A DNA stretch of 6,692 nucleotides. Origin: Frankiaceae bacterium (lineage in GTDB: Bacteria; Actinomycetota; Actinomycetes; JADGOU01). Positions within the stretch are counted from its first letter, which is position 1. Each line of letters starts with the position of its first letter. The stretch covers positions 1 to 6,692 of the forward strand of contig JADGOU010000169.1 in the NCBI GenBank assembly GCA_017882835.1, written 5' to 3'. The notes beneath the pieces were generated by a model that made no database searches, was not told the origin of the DNA, and saw only the letters and a program-made list of their open reading frames with translations. A program made the position numbers and the translations under genes. Below are positions 1-6,692 of the stretch, one piece after another.

Positions 1-13
1 GGTAGATCTCGGT

Positions 14-18
14 GGAGG
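14..18 (+). promoter_or_regulatory. Ribosome binding site deciding the start of the small WYWCLDH protein
   Basis: GGAGG followed by further G residues lies 8 bases before the GTG at 27. An earlier in-frame GTG at 12 overlaps this purine run and has almost no upstream sequence in the window, so the GTG at 27 is preferred. Confidence 0.6.
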
Positions 19-26
19 GGGGACGC

Positions 27-212
27 GTGGCGGACACAGCGCAGTGGTACTGGTGCCTGGACCACGTTCGGGTCGAGCCGCAGGCCGGCTGTCGGGCCGA
101 GGTGCGGATGGGCCCCTATGCCTCCGCCGAGGAAGCCGCGCACTGGCGGGAGCGGGTGGCGGCGCGCAACGAGGCCTGGGACGCCGCGGACGCCGACGAG
201 GCTGGCGACTGA
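27..212 (+). CDS. Small conserved actinobacterial protein, WYWCLDH type (function unknown)
   Basis: This encodes 61 residues starting with GTG, preceded by a good Shine-Dalgarno site. The protein opens with the pattern WYWCLDH-x-RVEP-x-AGC, followed by an arginine, a GPY motif, and an alanine/glutamate-rich helix ending in an acidic tail. From memory, this layout (aromatic WYxCL-H start, conserved Cys, R-x-GPY, then a helix with an A-x-RNE motif) matches a widespread small actinobacterial protein sometimes labelled SPOR-like because of the GPY-helix half; the role is not known to me. No signal peptide or membrane segment is seen, so it is probably cytoplasmic. The two cysteines and the histidine could in principle bind a metal, but that is speculation. 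It points away from the polyol cluster, and its 3' half is antisense to the tail of the membrane protein gene on the other strand. Confidence 0.72.
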   Translation: MADTAQWYWCLDHVRVEPQAGCRAEVRMGPYASAEEAAHWRERVAARNEAWDAADADEAGD

Positions 213-970
213 CCCGGTAACCGCGCCGGGCGCCACCGGCCGGCCACCCGCTGCCAGCGCGCCAGCACCGGTCCGGCCAGGGTGAGCGCGGCGGCGTCGA
301 AGAAGCAGTAGCCGCCGGCGGCCCCGCTCGGCGGGTTGCCGACGGCGAGCAGGCCGGTTGGGTCGTGGCCGGCCCAGGTCCAGGTGCCCAGCCCGGTGCC
401 GATCAGCTCCAGGTAGGTCACGATCACGAAGGCCGCGGCGTAGACCAGCGGCGCCCGCCCACGCAGCAGGAACAACGCCAGGAAGCCGAGCCAGACCGCA
501 CCCAGCACGTCCAGTCGGGACGAGAAAGTCAGTCCCCAGGCTGCATAGGCGCCGCCGACTGCCAGCGTCGCCAGCGCCGCCCGCCGGCCAGCGAGGGCGA
601 ACAGCGGCGAACGCCCGAGCGCCAGGGCGGCGAAGTAGACCAGCCCGTGCCCCGGCGGCACGAACGCCGGCACGTTGTGCAGCCGGTAGGTGTAGGCGCC
701 AAGCAGGGGAGAGCAGGTGTACTCGATCACCGTCGCGTAGCCGACCACGATCGCCACCTGCGCGCGGGTGCGCGGCGACTCGCTCCGCATCAGGACCAGC
801 AGCAGCGCCCAGGTGCCCGCACCCAGCGCCCGCTGGGTCCAGACGCCCACCCCGACGTCGGCGACCAGCACCAGCGGAACCCACATAGCGACCACCGCGA
901 ACAGCGCCAGGTCCCGCCGCGAGGCGCGCACCGTCGACCCGAGCGACGGCCCCGGGGGAATGCCCGTCAC
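116..970 (-). CDS. Multi-pass integral membrane protein of unknown function
   Basis: This frame encodes 284 residues from a GTG start at 970, with GAGG a few bases upstream. About seven or eight hydrophobic segments are visible, near residues 21-41, 51-61, 71-92, 107-125, 131-149, 154-170, 174-194 and 220-237. Conserved-looking loop motifs are IEYTCSPLLGAYTYR (82-96), VPPGHGLVYF (104-113), GTGLGTWTWAG (191-201) and GNPPSGAAGGYCFFDA (211-226). The glycine/proline NPPSG-x-A-x-GY-x-x-x-D pattern recalls an uncharacterised bacterial membrane-protein family; I cannot assign a reaction. From about residue 254 onward the tail is Ala/Ser-rich, lacks the character of the core, and is antisense to the small gene at 27-212, so the functional protein may effectively end near residue 250. 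Residue 251 is a TTA codon, rare in such GC-rich DNA. It starts 63 bases after the kinase stop on the same strand, so it may be cotranscribed, but nothing links it to polyol use. Confidence 0.75.
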   Translation of the reverse strand: MTGIPPGPSLGSTVRASRRDLALFAVVAMWVPLVLVADVGVGVWTQRALGAGTWALLLVLMRSESPRTRAQVAIVVGYATVIEYTCSPLLGAYTYRLHNVPAFVPPGHGLVYFAALALGRSPLFALAGRRAALATLAVGGAYAAWGLTFSSRLDVLGAVWLGFLALFLLRGRAPLVYAAAFVIVTYLELIGTGLGTWTWAGHDPTGLLAVGNPPSGAAGGYCFFDAAALTLAGPVLARWQRVAGRWRPARLPGQSPASSASAASQASLRAATRSRQCAASSAEA

Positions 971-1033
971 TGACCTCGACCCTCGGCTCGATCGCTGGCT
1001 GCGTGGTTGGACCCTAGCCGGCAGTCCCGCGGG

Positions 1034-2458
1034 TTACGAGGTCGCCGGCAGCCGGGCGTGCGCGGGCGCCGCTGCGGGAGGCGGTGAGCTCACGCAGCGC
1101 TCCCGAACCTGCGGCACCGGGTCCGCCTTGTAGCGTGCGGTGTCGCCGACGCTCCACGTCGGAGCGGCCGGGCCGCTGGCGTGCACCCACGCCGCCTGCC
1201 GCGCCGCGCCGTCCGCGACGTACTCACCCGGAGCAGGGACGAGCACCGGCTGGCCGAACACCGACGGGGCGATGCGGCAGACGGCATCGGAGCGGGCGCC
1301 GCCGCCGACGAGCACGACCCGGTCGATGCTGGCGCCCTGGGCCGCCAGGGCGTCGAGGCCGTCCGCAAGCCCGCAGAGCAGGCCCTCGACTGTCGCCCGG
1401 GCGAGGGCAGCGGGAGTCGCGTTCGCCAGCTGCAGTCCATGGATCGCGCCGGTCGCGTCGGGACGGTCTGGGGTGCGCTCGCCCTCGAGGTAGGGCACCA
1501 CCGTCATCCCGGCCGCCCCCGCCGGCGCGGACAGGGCGAGCCGAGAGAAGGACGCATGGTCCACACCGAGGATACGGGCGGCGGCATCGAGGACCCGCGC
1601 CGCGTTCAGCGTGCAGACTAAAGGCAGGAAGCGACCGGTGGCGTCGGCGAACCCGCAGACGATGCCGCTGGGGTCGGCGGCCGGCACGTCCGTGACCGCG
1701 GCGACGACACCGGACGTGCCGATCGACACGACGACGTCCCCGGCCCGGGCGCCCACGCCCAACGCAGCGGCCGCGTTGTCGCCAGTGCCCGGCCCCAGCA
1801 CGGCGTTCCCCGGCGCCAACGACCAGGCCGCCTCGGCCGGAGCCAGCACCCGGGGCAGGAGGGCATCCTGGCCCAAAGCGAGCCGCAGCAGATCGGGCCT
1901 GTACGTCCCGGTCGCCGCCGACCAGTAGCCGGTGCCGCTCGCGTCCCCGCGGTCGGTGCTGAGCGCGGCCAAGTCCGACGCACCGGCGAGCTGCCAGGTG
2001 AGCCAGTCGTGGGGAAGGCACACCGCTGCCGTTCGGGCCGCGTGCTCCGGCTCGTGCTCCGCCAGCCAGCGCAGCTTGGTCACCGTGAACGACGCCACCG
2101 GGACCGAGCCCACTGCCTCGGCCCAGGCGCGCGGTCCGCCCAACTCGGCGACCAGCTCGGCCGCGGCTCCGGCCGAGCGGGTGTCGTTCCACAGCAGGGC
2201 CGGCCGCACCACCTCGCCGTGCTCGTCCAGGCACACCATGCCGTGCTGTTGCGCGCCGACGGCGACCGCGACGACGTCGACGATCCCACCGGCCTCCGCC
2301 AGCGCCGACTCGAGCGCAGTCCACCACCTGGCCGGGTCCACCTCCGTGCCGTCCGGGTGCGCGGCCCGGCCTTGGCGGAGCAGTGCACCCGTCTCCGCGT
2401 CCCGGATGACGACTTTGCAGGACTGCGTCGAGGAGTCGATTCCCGCGACCAGCGCCAT
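1034..2458 (-). CDS. xylB: Xylulokinase (FGGY-family carbohydrate kinase)
   Basis: This 474-residue protein is predicted to phosphorylate D-xylulose (or a close ketopentose) with ATP, giving xylulose 5-phosphate for the pentose phosphate pathway in the cytoplasm. The N-terminal phosphate motif GIDSSTQSCK is at residues 6-15. AQQHGMVCLDEHGEVVRPALLW (69-90) followed by NDTRS is the sugar-contacting region typical of XylB. LPHDWLTWQLAG (148-159) and TDRGDASGT (168-176) are also characteristic. GTGDNAAAALG (224-234) carries the expected catalytic aspartate D227, and GTSG is at 247-250. The C-terminal FGGY nucleotide site includes VVLVGGGARSDAV (381-393) and GEYVADGAARQAAW (411-424). Length is near the family norm of about 480. 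The ATG at 2458 was chosen over an upstream alternative because GGAGGT sits 8 bases before it and homology begins there. The gene follows the dehydrogenase remnant by 25 bases. The last ~20 residues are Pro/Ala-rich and unlike a usual XylB end. Substrate is inferred from family and context; another ketose is possible. Confidence 0.9.
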   Translation of the reverse strand: MALVAGIDSSTQSCKVVIRDAETGALLRQGRAAHPDGTEVDPARWWTALESALAEAGGIVDVVAVAVGAQQHGMVCLDEHGEVVRPALLWNDTRSAGAAAELVAELGGPRAWAEAVGSVPVASFTVTKLRWLAEHEPEHAARTAAVCLPHDWLTWQLAGASDLAALSTDRGDASGTGYWSAATGTYRPDLLRLALGQDALLPRVLAPAEAAWSLAPGNAVLGPGTGDNAAAALGVGARAGDVVVSIGTSGVVAAVTDVPAADPSGIVCGFADATGRFLPLVCTLNAARVLDAAARILGVDHASFSRLALSAPAGAAGMTVVPYLEGERTPDRPDATGAIHGLQLANATPAALARATVEGLLCGLADGLDALAAQGASIDRVVLVGGGARSDAVCRIAPSVFGQPVLVPAPGEYVADGAARQAAWVHASGPAAPTWSVGDTARYKADPVPQVRERCVSSPPPAAAPAHARLPATS

Positions 2459-2466
2459 CGCTGTGC

Positions 2467-2472
2467 ACCTCC
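2467..2472 (-). promoter_or_regulatory. Ribosome binding site of the xylulokinase gene
   Basis: Reading the minus strand, GGAGGT ends 8 bases before the ATG at 2458. It lies in the short gap after the dehydrogenase stop codon and fixes the kinase start at MALVAGID rather than the longer open frame beginning at 2530. Confidence 0.75.
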
Positions 2473-2483
2473 GGGTAGGGCTG

Positions 2484-3362
2484 TCAGTCGGCGACGATGC
2501 AGACCTTGCCGCCGGCCCCGCCGTCGGCAACGCGGTAGGCCTCGGCTGCCTGGGCGAGCGCGAACCGGTGCGTGACCACGTCCTCGGGATGCCGTCCCCA
2601 GCGCATCAGGAGCTCGAGCAGGTCCGCCATGTGCCGCAGCGACGTAACCCACGATCCGTGCATCGATACCAGTCGGTGGATCAGCAGCTCGGACACCGCG
2701 AAGGAGAGCTCACCGCCCTCGCCGACGAAACAGCAGCGACCCCAGGTCCGGGTCCCGGCAAGCGCGAGCAGCCGACCAGCCGCGCTGCCGGAGCAGTCGA
2801 TGCTTGCCTCGCACCCTCGACCAGCCGTCAACTCGTCGACGGTCGCCTTCGCACTGTGGTCGGAAGCGAGGGCGTGGTCGACCAGGCCGCGGCCACCTGC
2901 CAGCTGCCGGCGTTCGGCGGAGATGTCGACGCCGAGGATGGGACCCGCACCCAGCCCGCGGGCAACAATGGCGGCGGCCAGCCCGACGGGTCCGGGGCCG
3001 GTGATCAGGAGACGGTTTCCGCCGGACACGCCCAGCCGCAGCAGACCCTCGTACGCCGTCCCGAAGCCGCACGAGACCAGCGCCCCGTCCACGAACGACA
3101 GTTCGTCGGGCAGCGGGATGCAGGTCCGCTCCTCGGCCAGCAGGTACTGCGCGTGGCCACCGTCGCGCTGCCAGCCGTATGCCGCTCGGGACGGGTCGCT
3201 GCAGCCGATCAGGTAGCCGTGCTGGCACTCGGCACAGACTCCACACCCGGCGACGTGGTAGACGACGACCCGGTTGCCGAGGGCTAGTCGGCGGCAGCCG
3301 GGGCCGACCTCAACGACCTCGCCGCAGGGCTCGTGCCCCGCGATCACGCCCTGGTAGGCGGT
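2484..3362 (-). pseudogene. 5'-truncated zinc-dependent medium-chain (polyol) dehydrogenase
   Basis: About 290 residues of a zinc-dependent MDR dehydrogenase remain. Recognisable sequence begins at about GVIAGHEPCGEVVEVGPG; the GHE catalytic-zinc motif is at 3330-3338. The structural zinc site is complete, with four cysteines spaced C-x2-C-x2-C-x7-C between 3245 and 3201. The Rossmann motif GPGPVG is followed by GVDIS, whose acidic residue at the end of the second strand suggests NAD over NADP. The C-terminal part (HRFALAQAAEAYRVADGG) and the stop codon look normal. Missing is the N-terminal GroES-like segment of about 60 residues, including the first catalytic-zinc cysteine (usually C-G-S/T-D) and the following histidine, so activity is unlikely. 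Such enzymes oxidise a polyol to a ketose, which the neighbouring kinase would phosphorylate. Upstream it is joined in frame to the permease remnant; the exact junction is uncertain within about 20 bases. The precise polyol cannot be told. Confidence 0.8.
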
Positions 3363-4166
3363 GCCGAGCCCGCCGGAGGTGATCGTGAAGACCGCGTCGA
3401 AGTTCTGCACGACGTAGATCGACCCCAGCAGGCCGGCGAGCTCGAGGTACTGTCGCAGGTGCGGAAAGGTCATGTACCGGAAGACCTGCCACGAGCTGGC
3501 TCCGTCCAGCCGGGCCGCCTCGATGATGTCCAGCGGCCGGCTCTGCAGTCCCGCCAGCAAGATCAGCATCATGAACGGCGTCCACTGCCAGACTAGTGAC
3601 GCCTCGATCGCAATCAGTGGCTGGGAGGTGTCCAGTCGACCTGCGGCGGGTTGTTGGAGCCGAACAGCCGCCACACCGACGTGAGCAGGCCGTTGAACAT
3701 GCCGTACTGCGGGTTGTACAGCGCGTGCTTCCATAGCAGGGCGGCCGCGACCGGTACGACGAGGAACGGGGCGATAAGCATGGTCCGTACGGCGCCGCGG
3801 CCGAAGAACTTCCGATCCAGCAGCAACGCGATTCCCATGCCCAGCAACAGACTGACGAGGACCACCGTGGCGGTGAGCACGATCGTGGTGAGGATGGCGT
3901 GGCGAGTGCTCACGTTGGTCAGCACCCGGCGGAAGTTCGTGACGCCGGCGAATCCCCGTTCCTTGGGGTAGCAGGCGTTCCAGCATGAATGACGTGACCA
4001 GCGTGACCACGAACGGCAGCTGGGTCACGACAATCGTGAAGATCAGTGCGGGCAGCAGTGGTCCCCGTCGGGACCACTGCTCGGAGCGGCGCCGTCGGTC
4101 GGTTTGCGGCGATGCGCCGGCCACCGCGCCGTGACTGCTTTGACCGGTGTCCACGGCGACGCTCAT
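3363..4166 (-). pseudogene. Polyol ABC transporter permease (MalF/SmoF type), frameshifted and 3'-truncated
   Basis: The ATG at 4166 has a strong Shine-Dalgarno site. Residues 1-61 contain a charged cytoplasmic N-terminus and the first membrane helix (LLPALIFTIVVTQLPFVVTL), ending SFM. The expected continuation, W-N followed by a loop ending GVTNFRRV, is in another frame from 3982, and that frame carries membrane helices (TIVLTATVVLVSLLLGMGIA, then MLIAPFLVVPVAAALLW) and the FFGRGAVRT loop down to VDW at 3632. The first frame then resumes at about 3620 with VWQWTPFMMLILLAGLQS and the EAA loop EAARLDGASSWQVFRYMTFPHLR, which docks on the ATPase. Sequence stops at TSGGLGTA, where SmoF/MtlF-type permeases usually continue with a T-T-N-L segment and one last helix of about 50-60 residues. 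The first shift equals one extra or two missing bases; the second equals one missing or two extra. The protein is presumably nonfunctional unless the shifts are sequencing errors. Confidence 0.82.
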
Positions 4167-4171
4167 GACGC

Positions 4172-4181
4172 TTCCTCCTTT
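4172..4181 (-). promoter_or_regulatory. Strong ribosome binding site of the permease gene
   Basis: On the minus strand AAAGGAGGAA lies 5 bases before the ATG at 4166. It is an almost ideal Shine-Dalgarno match and supports that start. It is intact although the gene behind it is broken. Confidence 0.75.
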
Positions 4182-4192
4182 GGATCCGGGCG

Positions 4193-4219
4193 CCTTCCCG
4201 CCGACTGGGGAAGGGAAGG
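4193..4219 (-). promoter_or_regulatory. Intercistronic hairpin between binding-protein and permease genes
   Basis: In the 70-base gap after the binding-protein stop, CCTTCCC at 4193-4199 is complementary to GGGAAGG at 4213-4219 (loop 13) and also to an overlapping GGGAAGG at 4208-4214 (loop 8). The resulting transcript can form either of two 7-bp stems. No U-tract follows, so it is not a classic intrinsic terminator. In ABC importer operons a hairpin at this position (malE-malF is the textbook case) protects the binding-protein message and lowers permease expression; that role is inferred here. Confidence 0.45.
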
Positions 4220-4236
4220 ACGCGCCGCCACCAGAA

Positions 4237-5622
4237 TCATCCGGAAGTTCGGGAGCGGTAGCGCTCGGCCACGTCTTCAGCCAGCGCCTGGCCCTGCTTC
4301 AGTGCCGCGTCGACGGATGTCTTGCCGGCGATGGCCGAGCTGACGAGTTGTGAGACCTGCGTTCCTACGTCCGGAAACTCAGGAATGTCGACGAACTGGA
4401 TGCCCAGCGCCGGTCTGGGCTGCACGCCGGGGTTGCGGGGGTCAGCGCTCTCGATGGCCGCCCGGGTGGGCTCGGCGAACGCCGCGGCCTGGCGGACGTA
4501 CGGCGGGATCTGATACGTCGACGCGCGCTTGCCGGCCGGGACCTTGGACCAGCCGAGCTCGTTGCCGACGAGGTTCTCGTAGTCCTTGCCGGAGGCCCAG
4601 GAGATGAACTTCCAGGCGTTGTCCTTCTTTGTGCTGGCCTGCTGGATGCTCCACGACCAGGCGTAGAGCCAGCCGGAGCTGTTGGTCTGGACCACCGGGG
4701 CGGCCACGTAGCCGATCTTGCCCCGCACCGGCGAGTCGGTGGCCTCGAGCGAGCCGGCCGCCGAGGTCGCGTCGCACCACATTGCGGCATTGCCCTGCTG
4801 GAGGTCGTTGAGGCACTCGGTGAAGCCGGCCTGGGAGGCCCCCGTCTCCCCATGCGACCGGACGAGGTCGACGTAGAACCAGGTGGCCTGCCGGAACCCC
4901 TCACCGTCGACCTGGGCGTGCCAGTCCTGGGTGAACCAGGCCCCGCCAAAGGTGTTGACAACCGTGGTGAGCGGCGCGAACACCTGTCCCCAGCCGGGCT
5001 GACCGCGTAGGCAGATGCCGGCCATGCCCTTCTGCGCTCCGTCCACCTTGGCCGCGATGTCGGCCACCTGCGGCCACGTCGGATGCGCGGGCATGTCGAT
5101 GCCCTTAGCCGCGAGGACGTCCTTGCGATACATCAGGAAGGAGGACTCTCCGTAGAACGGCTCGCCGTACGGCTTGCCGTCTGCCCCGCTCAGCGACTGG
5201 GTCATTGGCCCGAGGATGTCGGACTGGTCGAAGCCGGGATCAGCCGCCAGGTAGCGGTCCAGCGGGGCGATCCAGCCGCTGCGGGCGTAGATGGGGACTT
5301 CGAAGTTGCTCAGCGATGCGACGTCGTAGGTCCCGGCCTGGCTGGAGAACTCTTGGCTGATCTTGTCGCGGACGTCGTTCTCCGGCAGCGTCGTGAAGTT
5401 GACCGAAATCCCGGTGTCCTTGGTGAAATGCGTCGCGGTGAGCTTCTCCAGGTCGACCATCTGCGGGTTGTTGACCATCAGCACGTTGATGCTGTTCGCG
5501 CCGCCGCCACCTGCTCCGCCGCCCCAGCCCGCGGCGCACCCGGTCAGCAGCAAACCCGTCACCAAGAATGCAGCCAGCGAACGGGCGGCGAGCCGCCGTG
5601 TCGACACTGCCGAACGGGCCAC
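4237..5622 (-). CDS. Polyol ABC transporter substrate-binding lipoprotein (SmoE/MtlE-like)
   Basis: This 461-residue extracytoplasmic binding protein is predicted to capture a sugar alcohol and deliver it to the membrane permeases. The GTG at 5622 was chosen because GGAGG lies 5 bases upstream and the result is a proper lipoprotein signal: basic STRRLAARS, a hydrophobic stretch, and lipobox L-T-G-C with the lipidated cysteine at residue 29. A glycine-rich linker follows, then a family-1 extracellular solute-binding fold. Motifs seen include YDVASLSNFEVPIYARSGW, the GKPYGEPFYGESSFLMYRKD strand, TWPQVADIAAKV, GICLRGQPGWGQVF...TVVNTFGGAWF, GFTECLNDLQQGNAAMWCDA and the late WSIQQASTKKDNAWKFISW. 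The ICLRG-PGWG, VNTFGG-WF and AMW-DAT combination is what I associate with sorbitol/mannitol-binding SmoE/MtlE proteins rather than maltose or glycerol-phosphate binders. It lies 137 bases downstream of the ATPase gene and 70 bases upstream of the permease remnant. It looks intact. The exact polyol is not determinable. Confidence 0.88.
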   Translation of the reverse strand: MARSAVSTRRLAARSLAAFLVTGLLLTGCAAGWGGGAGGGGANSINVLMVNNPQMVDLEKLTATHFTKDTGISVNFTTLPENDVRDKISQEFSSQAGTYDVASLSNFEVPIYARSGWIAPLDRYLAADPGFDQSDILGPMTQSLSGADGKPYGEPFYGESSFLMYRKDVLAAKGIDMPAHPTWPQVADIAAKVDGAQKGMAGICLRGQPGWGQVFAPLTTVVNTFGGAWFTQDWHAQVDGEGFRQATWFYVDLVRSHGETGASQAGFTECLNDLQQGNAAMWCDATSAAGSLEATDSPVRGKIGYVAAPVVQTNSSGWLYAWSWSIQQASTKKDNAWKFISWASGKDYENLVGNELGWSKVPAGKRASTYQIPPYVRQAAAFAEPTRAAIESADPRNPGVQPRPALGIQFVDIPEFPDVGTQVSQLVSSAIAGKTSVDAALKQGQALAEDVAERYRSRTSG

Positions 5623-5627
5623 GACGG

Positions 5628-5632
5628 CCTCC
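5628..5632 (-). promoter_or_regulatory. Ribosome binding site deciding the start of the binding-protein gene
   Basis: GGAGG on the minus strand is 5 bases before the GTG at 5622. The frame is open up to 5742, but the extra 40 residues are not signal-like, and a GTG at 5634 overlaps this site. The GTG at 5622 gives a normal lipoprotein signal peptide. Confidence 0.6.
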
Positions 5633-5689
5633 ACCGAGTCGCGCGCTGCCGACCGCCCATCGAAGCGCCATGGGAACGGGATGGGACTC

Positions 5690-5705
5690 GGGTGAGATTT
5701 CACCC
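5690..5705. promoter_or_regulatory. Near-palindrome upstream of the polyol-binding gene, candidate operator
   Basis: GGGTGA and TCACCC flank the four bases GATT, giving 7 of 8 symmetric pairs over 16 bases. It is about 68 bases upstream of the binding-protein start in the 137-base gap after the ATPase gene, where a separate promoter would be expected. Its size suits a dimeric repressor or activator site; as RNA it could also form a 6-bp stem with a tetraloop, but no T-run follows. I cannot match it to a known regulator, and I see no convincing -35/-10 pair beside it. Confidence 0.35.
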
Positions 5706-5759
5706 AACATGCCAACGGGGTCACGACGTCGGATGCGAACATGCGCCGGTCAGCCGCCG

Positions 5760-6692
<933 letters not shown>

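Larger units (their letters stand above)
2484..4166 (-). other. 560-codon hybrid reading frame made of permease, out-of-frame and dehydrogenase parts
   Basis: An automatic caller would report this span as one protein. Codons 1-61 are true permease, about 62-182 are the wrong frame of permease DNA (Arg/Pro/His-rich, no membrane segments), about 183-268 are true permease again, and the remainder is dehydrogenase from the GHE motif on. It should not be annotated as a bifunctional transporter-enzyme. It starts with a strong Shine-Dalgarno site, so if transcribed it would be translated and could keep ribosomes running toward the kinase start. Confidence 0.7.

Noticed and set aside
365..973. Long plus-strand frames of 176-202 codons opposite the membrane protein gene
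   Set aside because: Arg/Pro/Gln-rich composition without motifs or membrane segments; these are antisense shadows expected in GC-rich coding DNA.
1011..1016. TAGGGT on the minus strand as a -10 box for the membrane protein gene
   Set aside because: It fits the loose actinobacterial TAnnnT pattern at a plausible distance, but no supporting -35 is seen and such matches are frequent by chance.
1026..1033. CCCGCGGG palindrome just after the kinase stop as a terminator
   Set aside because: Eight-base self-complement with no loop and no T-run; a common chance palindrome at this GC content.
1224..2468. A 414-codon minus-strand frame overlapping the kinase
   Set aside because: Very Arg/Gly-rich and out of frame with clear FGGY kinase motifs; a shadow frame.
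1932..3287. A 451-codon plus-strand frame across the kinase start and dehydrogenase
   Set aside because: It is antisense to two recognisable proteins, spans their intergenic boundary, and shows no domain-like features.
2484..4166. A genuine bifunctional permease-dehydrogenase fusion protein
   Set aside because: About 120 codons are the wrong frame of permease DNA, the permease lacks its last helix, and the dehydrogenase lacks a catalytic-zinc ligand, so decay or error explains it better.

Overview
The window is very GC-rich with strong third-position GC bias, frequent GTG starts and purine-rich Shine-Dalgarno sites, which fits a high-GC actinobacterium. The small tryptophan-rich WYWCLDH protein at the left edge and the style of the kinase and transporter proteins agree with this. 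No genus can be named from the sequence alone.

Right to left (almost everything is on the minus strand), the window holds a polyol-uptake and catabolism cluster: an ABC importer ATPase whose 5' end runs off the window (5760-6692), a lipoprotein polyol-binding protein of the SmoE/MtlE type (4237-5622), a MalF/SmoF-type permease remnant (about 3363-4166), a zinc-dependent medium-chain polyol dehydrogenase remnant (2484 to about 3362) and a xylulokinase-family sugar kinase (1034-2458). In an intact cluster of this kind the binding protein captures a sugar alcohol such as sorbitol, mannitol, xylitol or arabitol, two permeases and the ATPase import it, the dehydrogenase oxidises it to a ketose (for example D-xylulose), and the kinase phosphorylates the ketose for entry to the pentose phosphate pathway.

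The centre of the cluster is broken. The permease reading frame is displaced at about 3983 and restored at about 3618-3634, and near 3345-3362 the permease runs in frame straight into the middle of the dehydrogenase. The permease C-terminus, the whole second (MalG/SmoG-type) permease and the first ~60 residues of the dehydrogenase are absent. Because the two frame changes compensate, one open 560-codon hybrid frame spans 2484-4166 and would be misread as a single protein. The flanking binding protein and kinase look intact, so this is either a recent deletion with decay or an assembly/sequencing artefact.

Left of the cluster lies a separate multi-pass membrane protein of unknown function (116-970, minus) whose 3' end overlaps convergently with a small actinobacterial protein gene (27-212, plus). 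Regulatory candidates are a 16-bp near-palindrome in the 137-base gap upstream of the binding-protein gene and a 7-bp-stem hairpin between the binding-protein and permease genes. There are no tRNA, rRNA, CRISPR or insertion-sequence features that I can see. I do not see a novel biological system here; the deletion fusion is the most unusual thing in the window.
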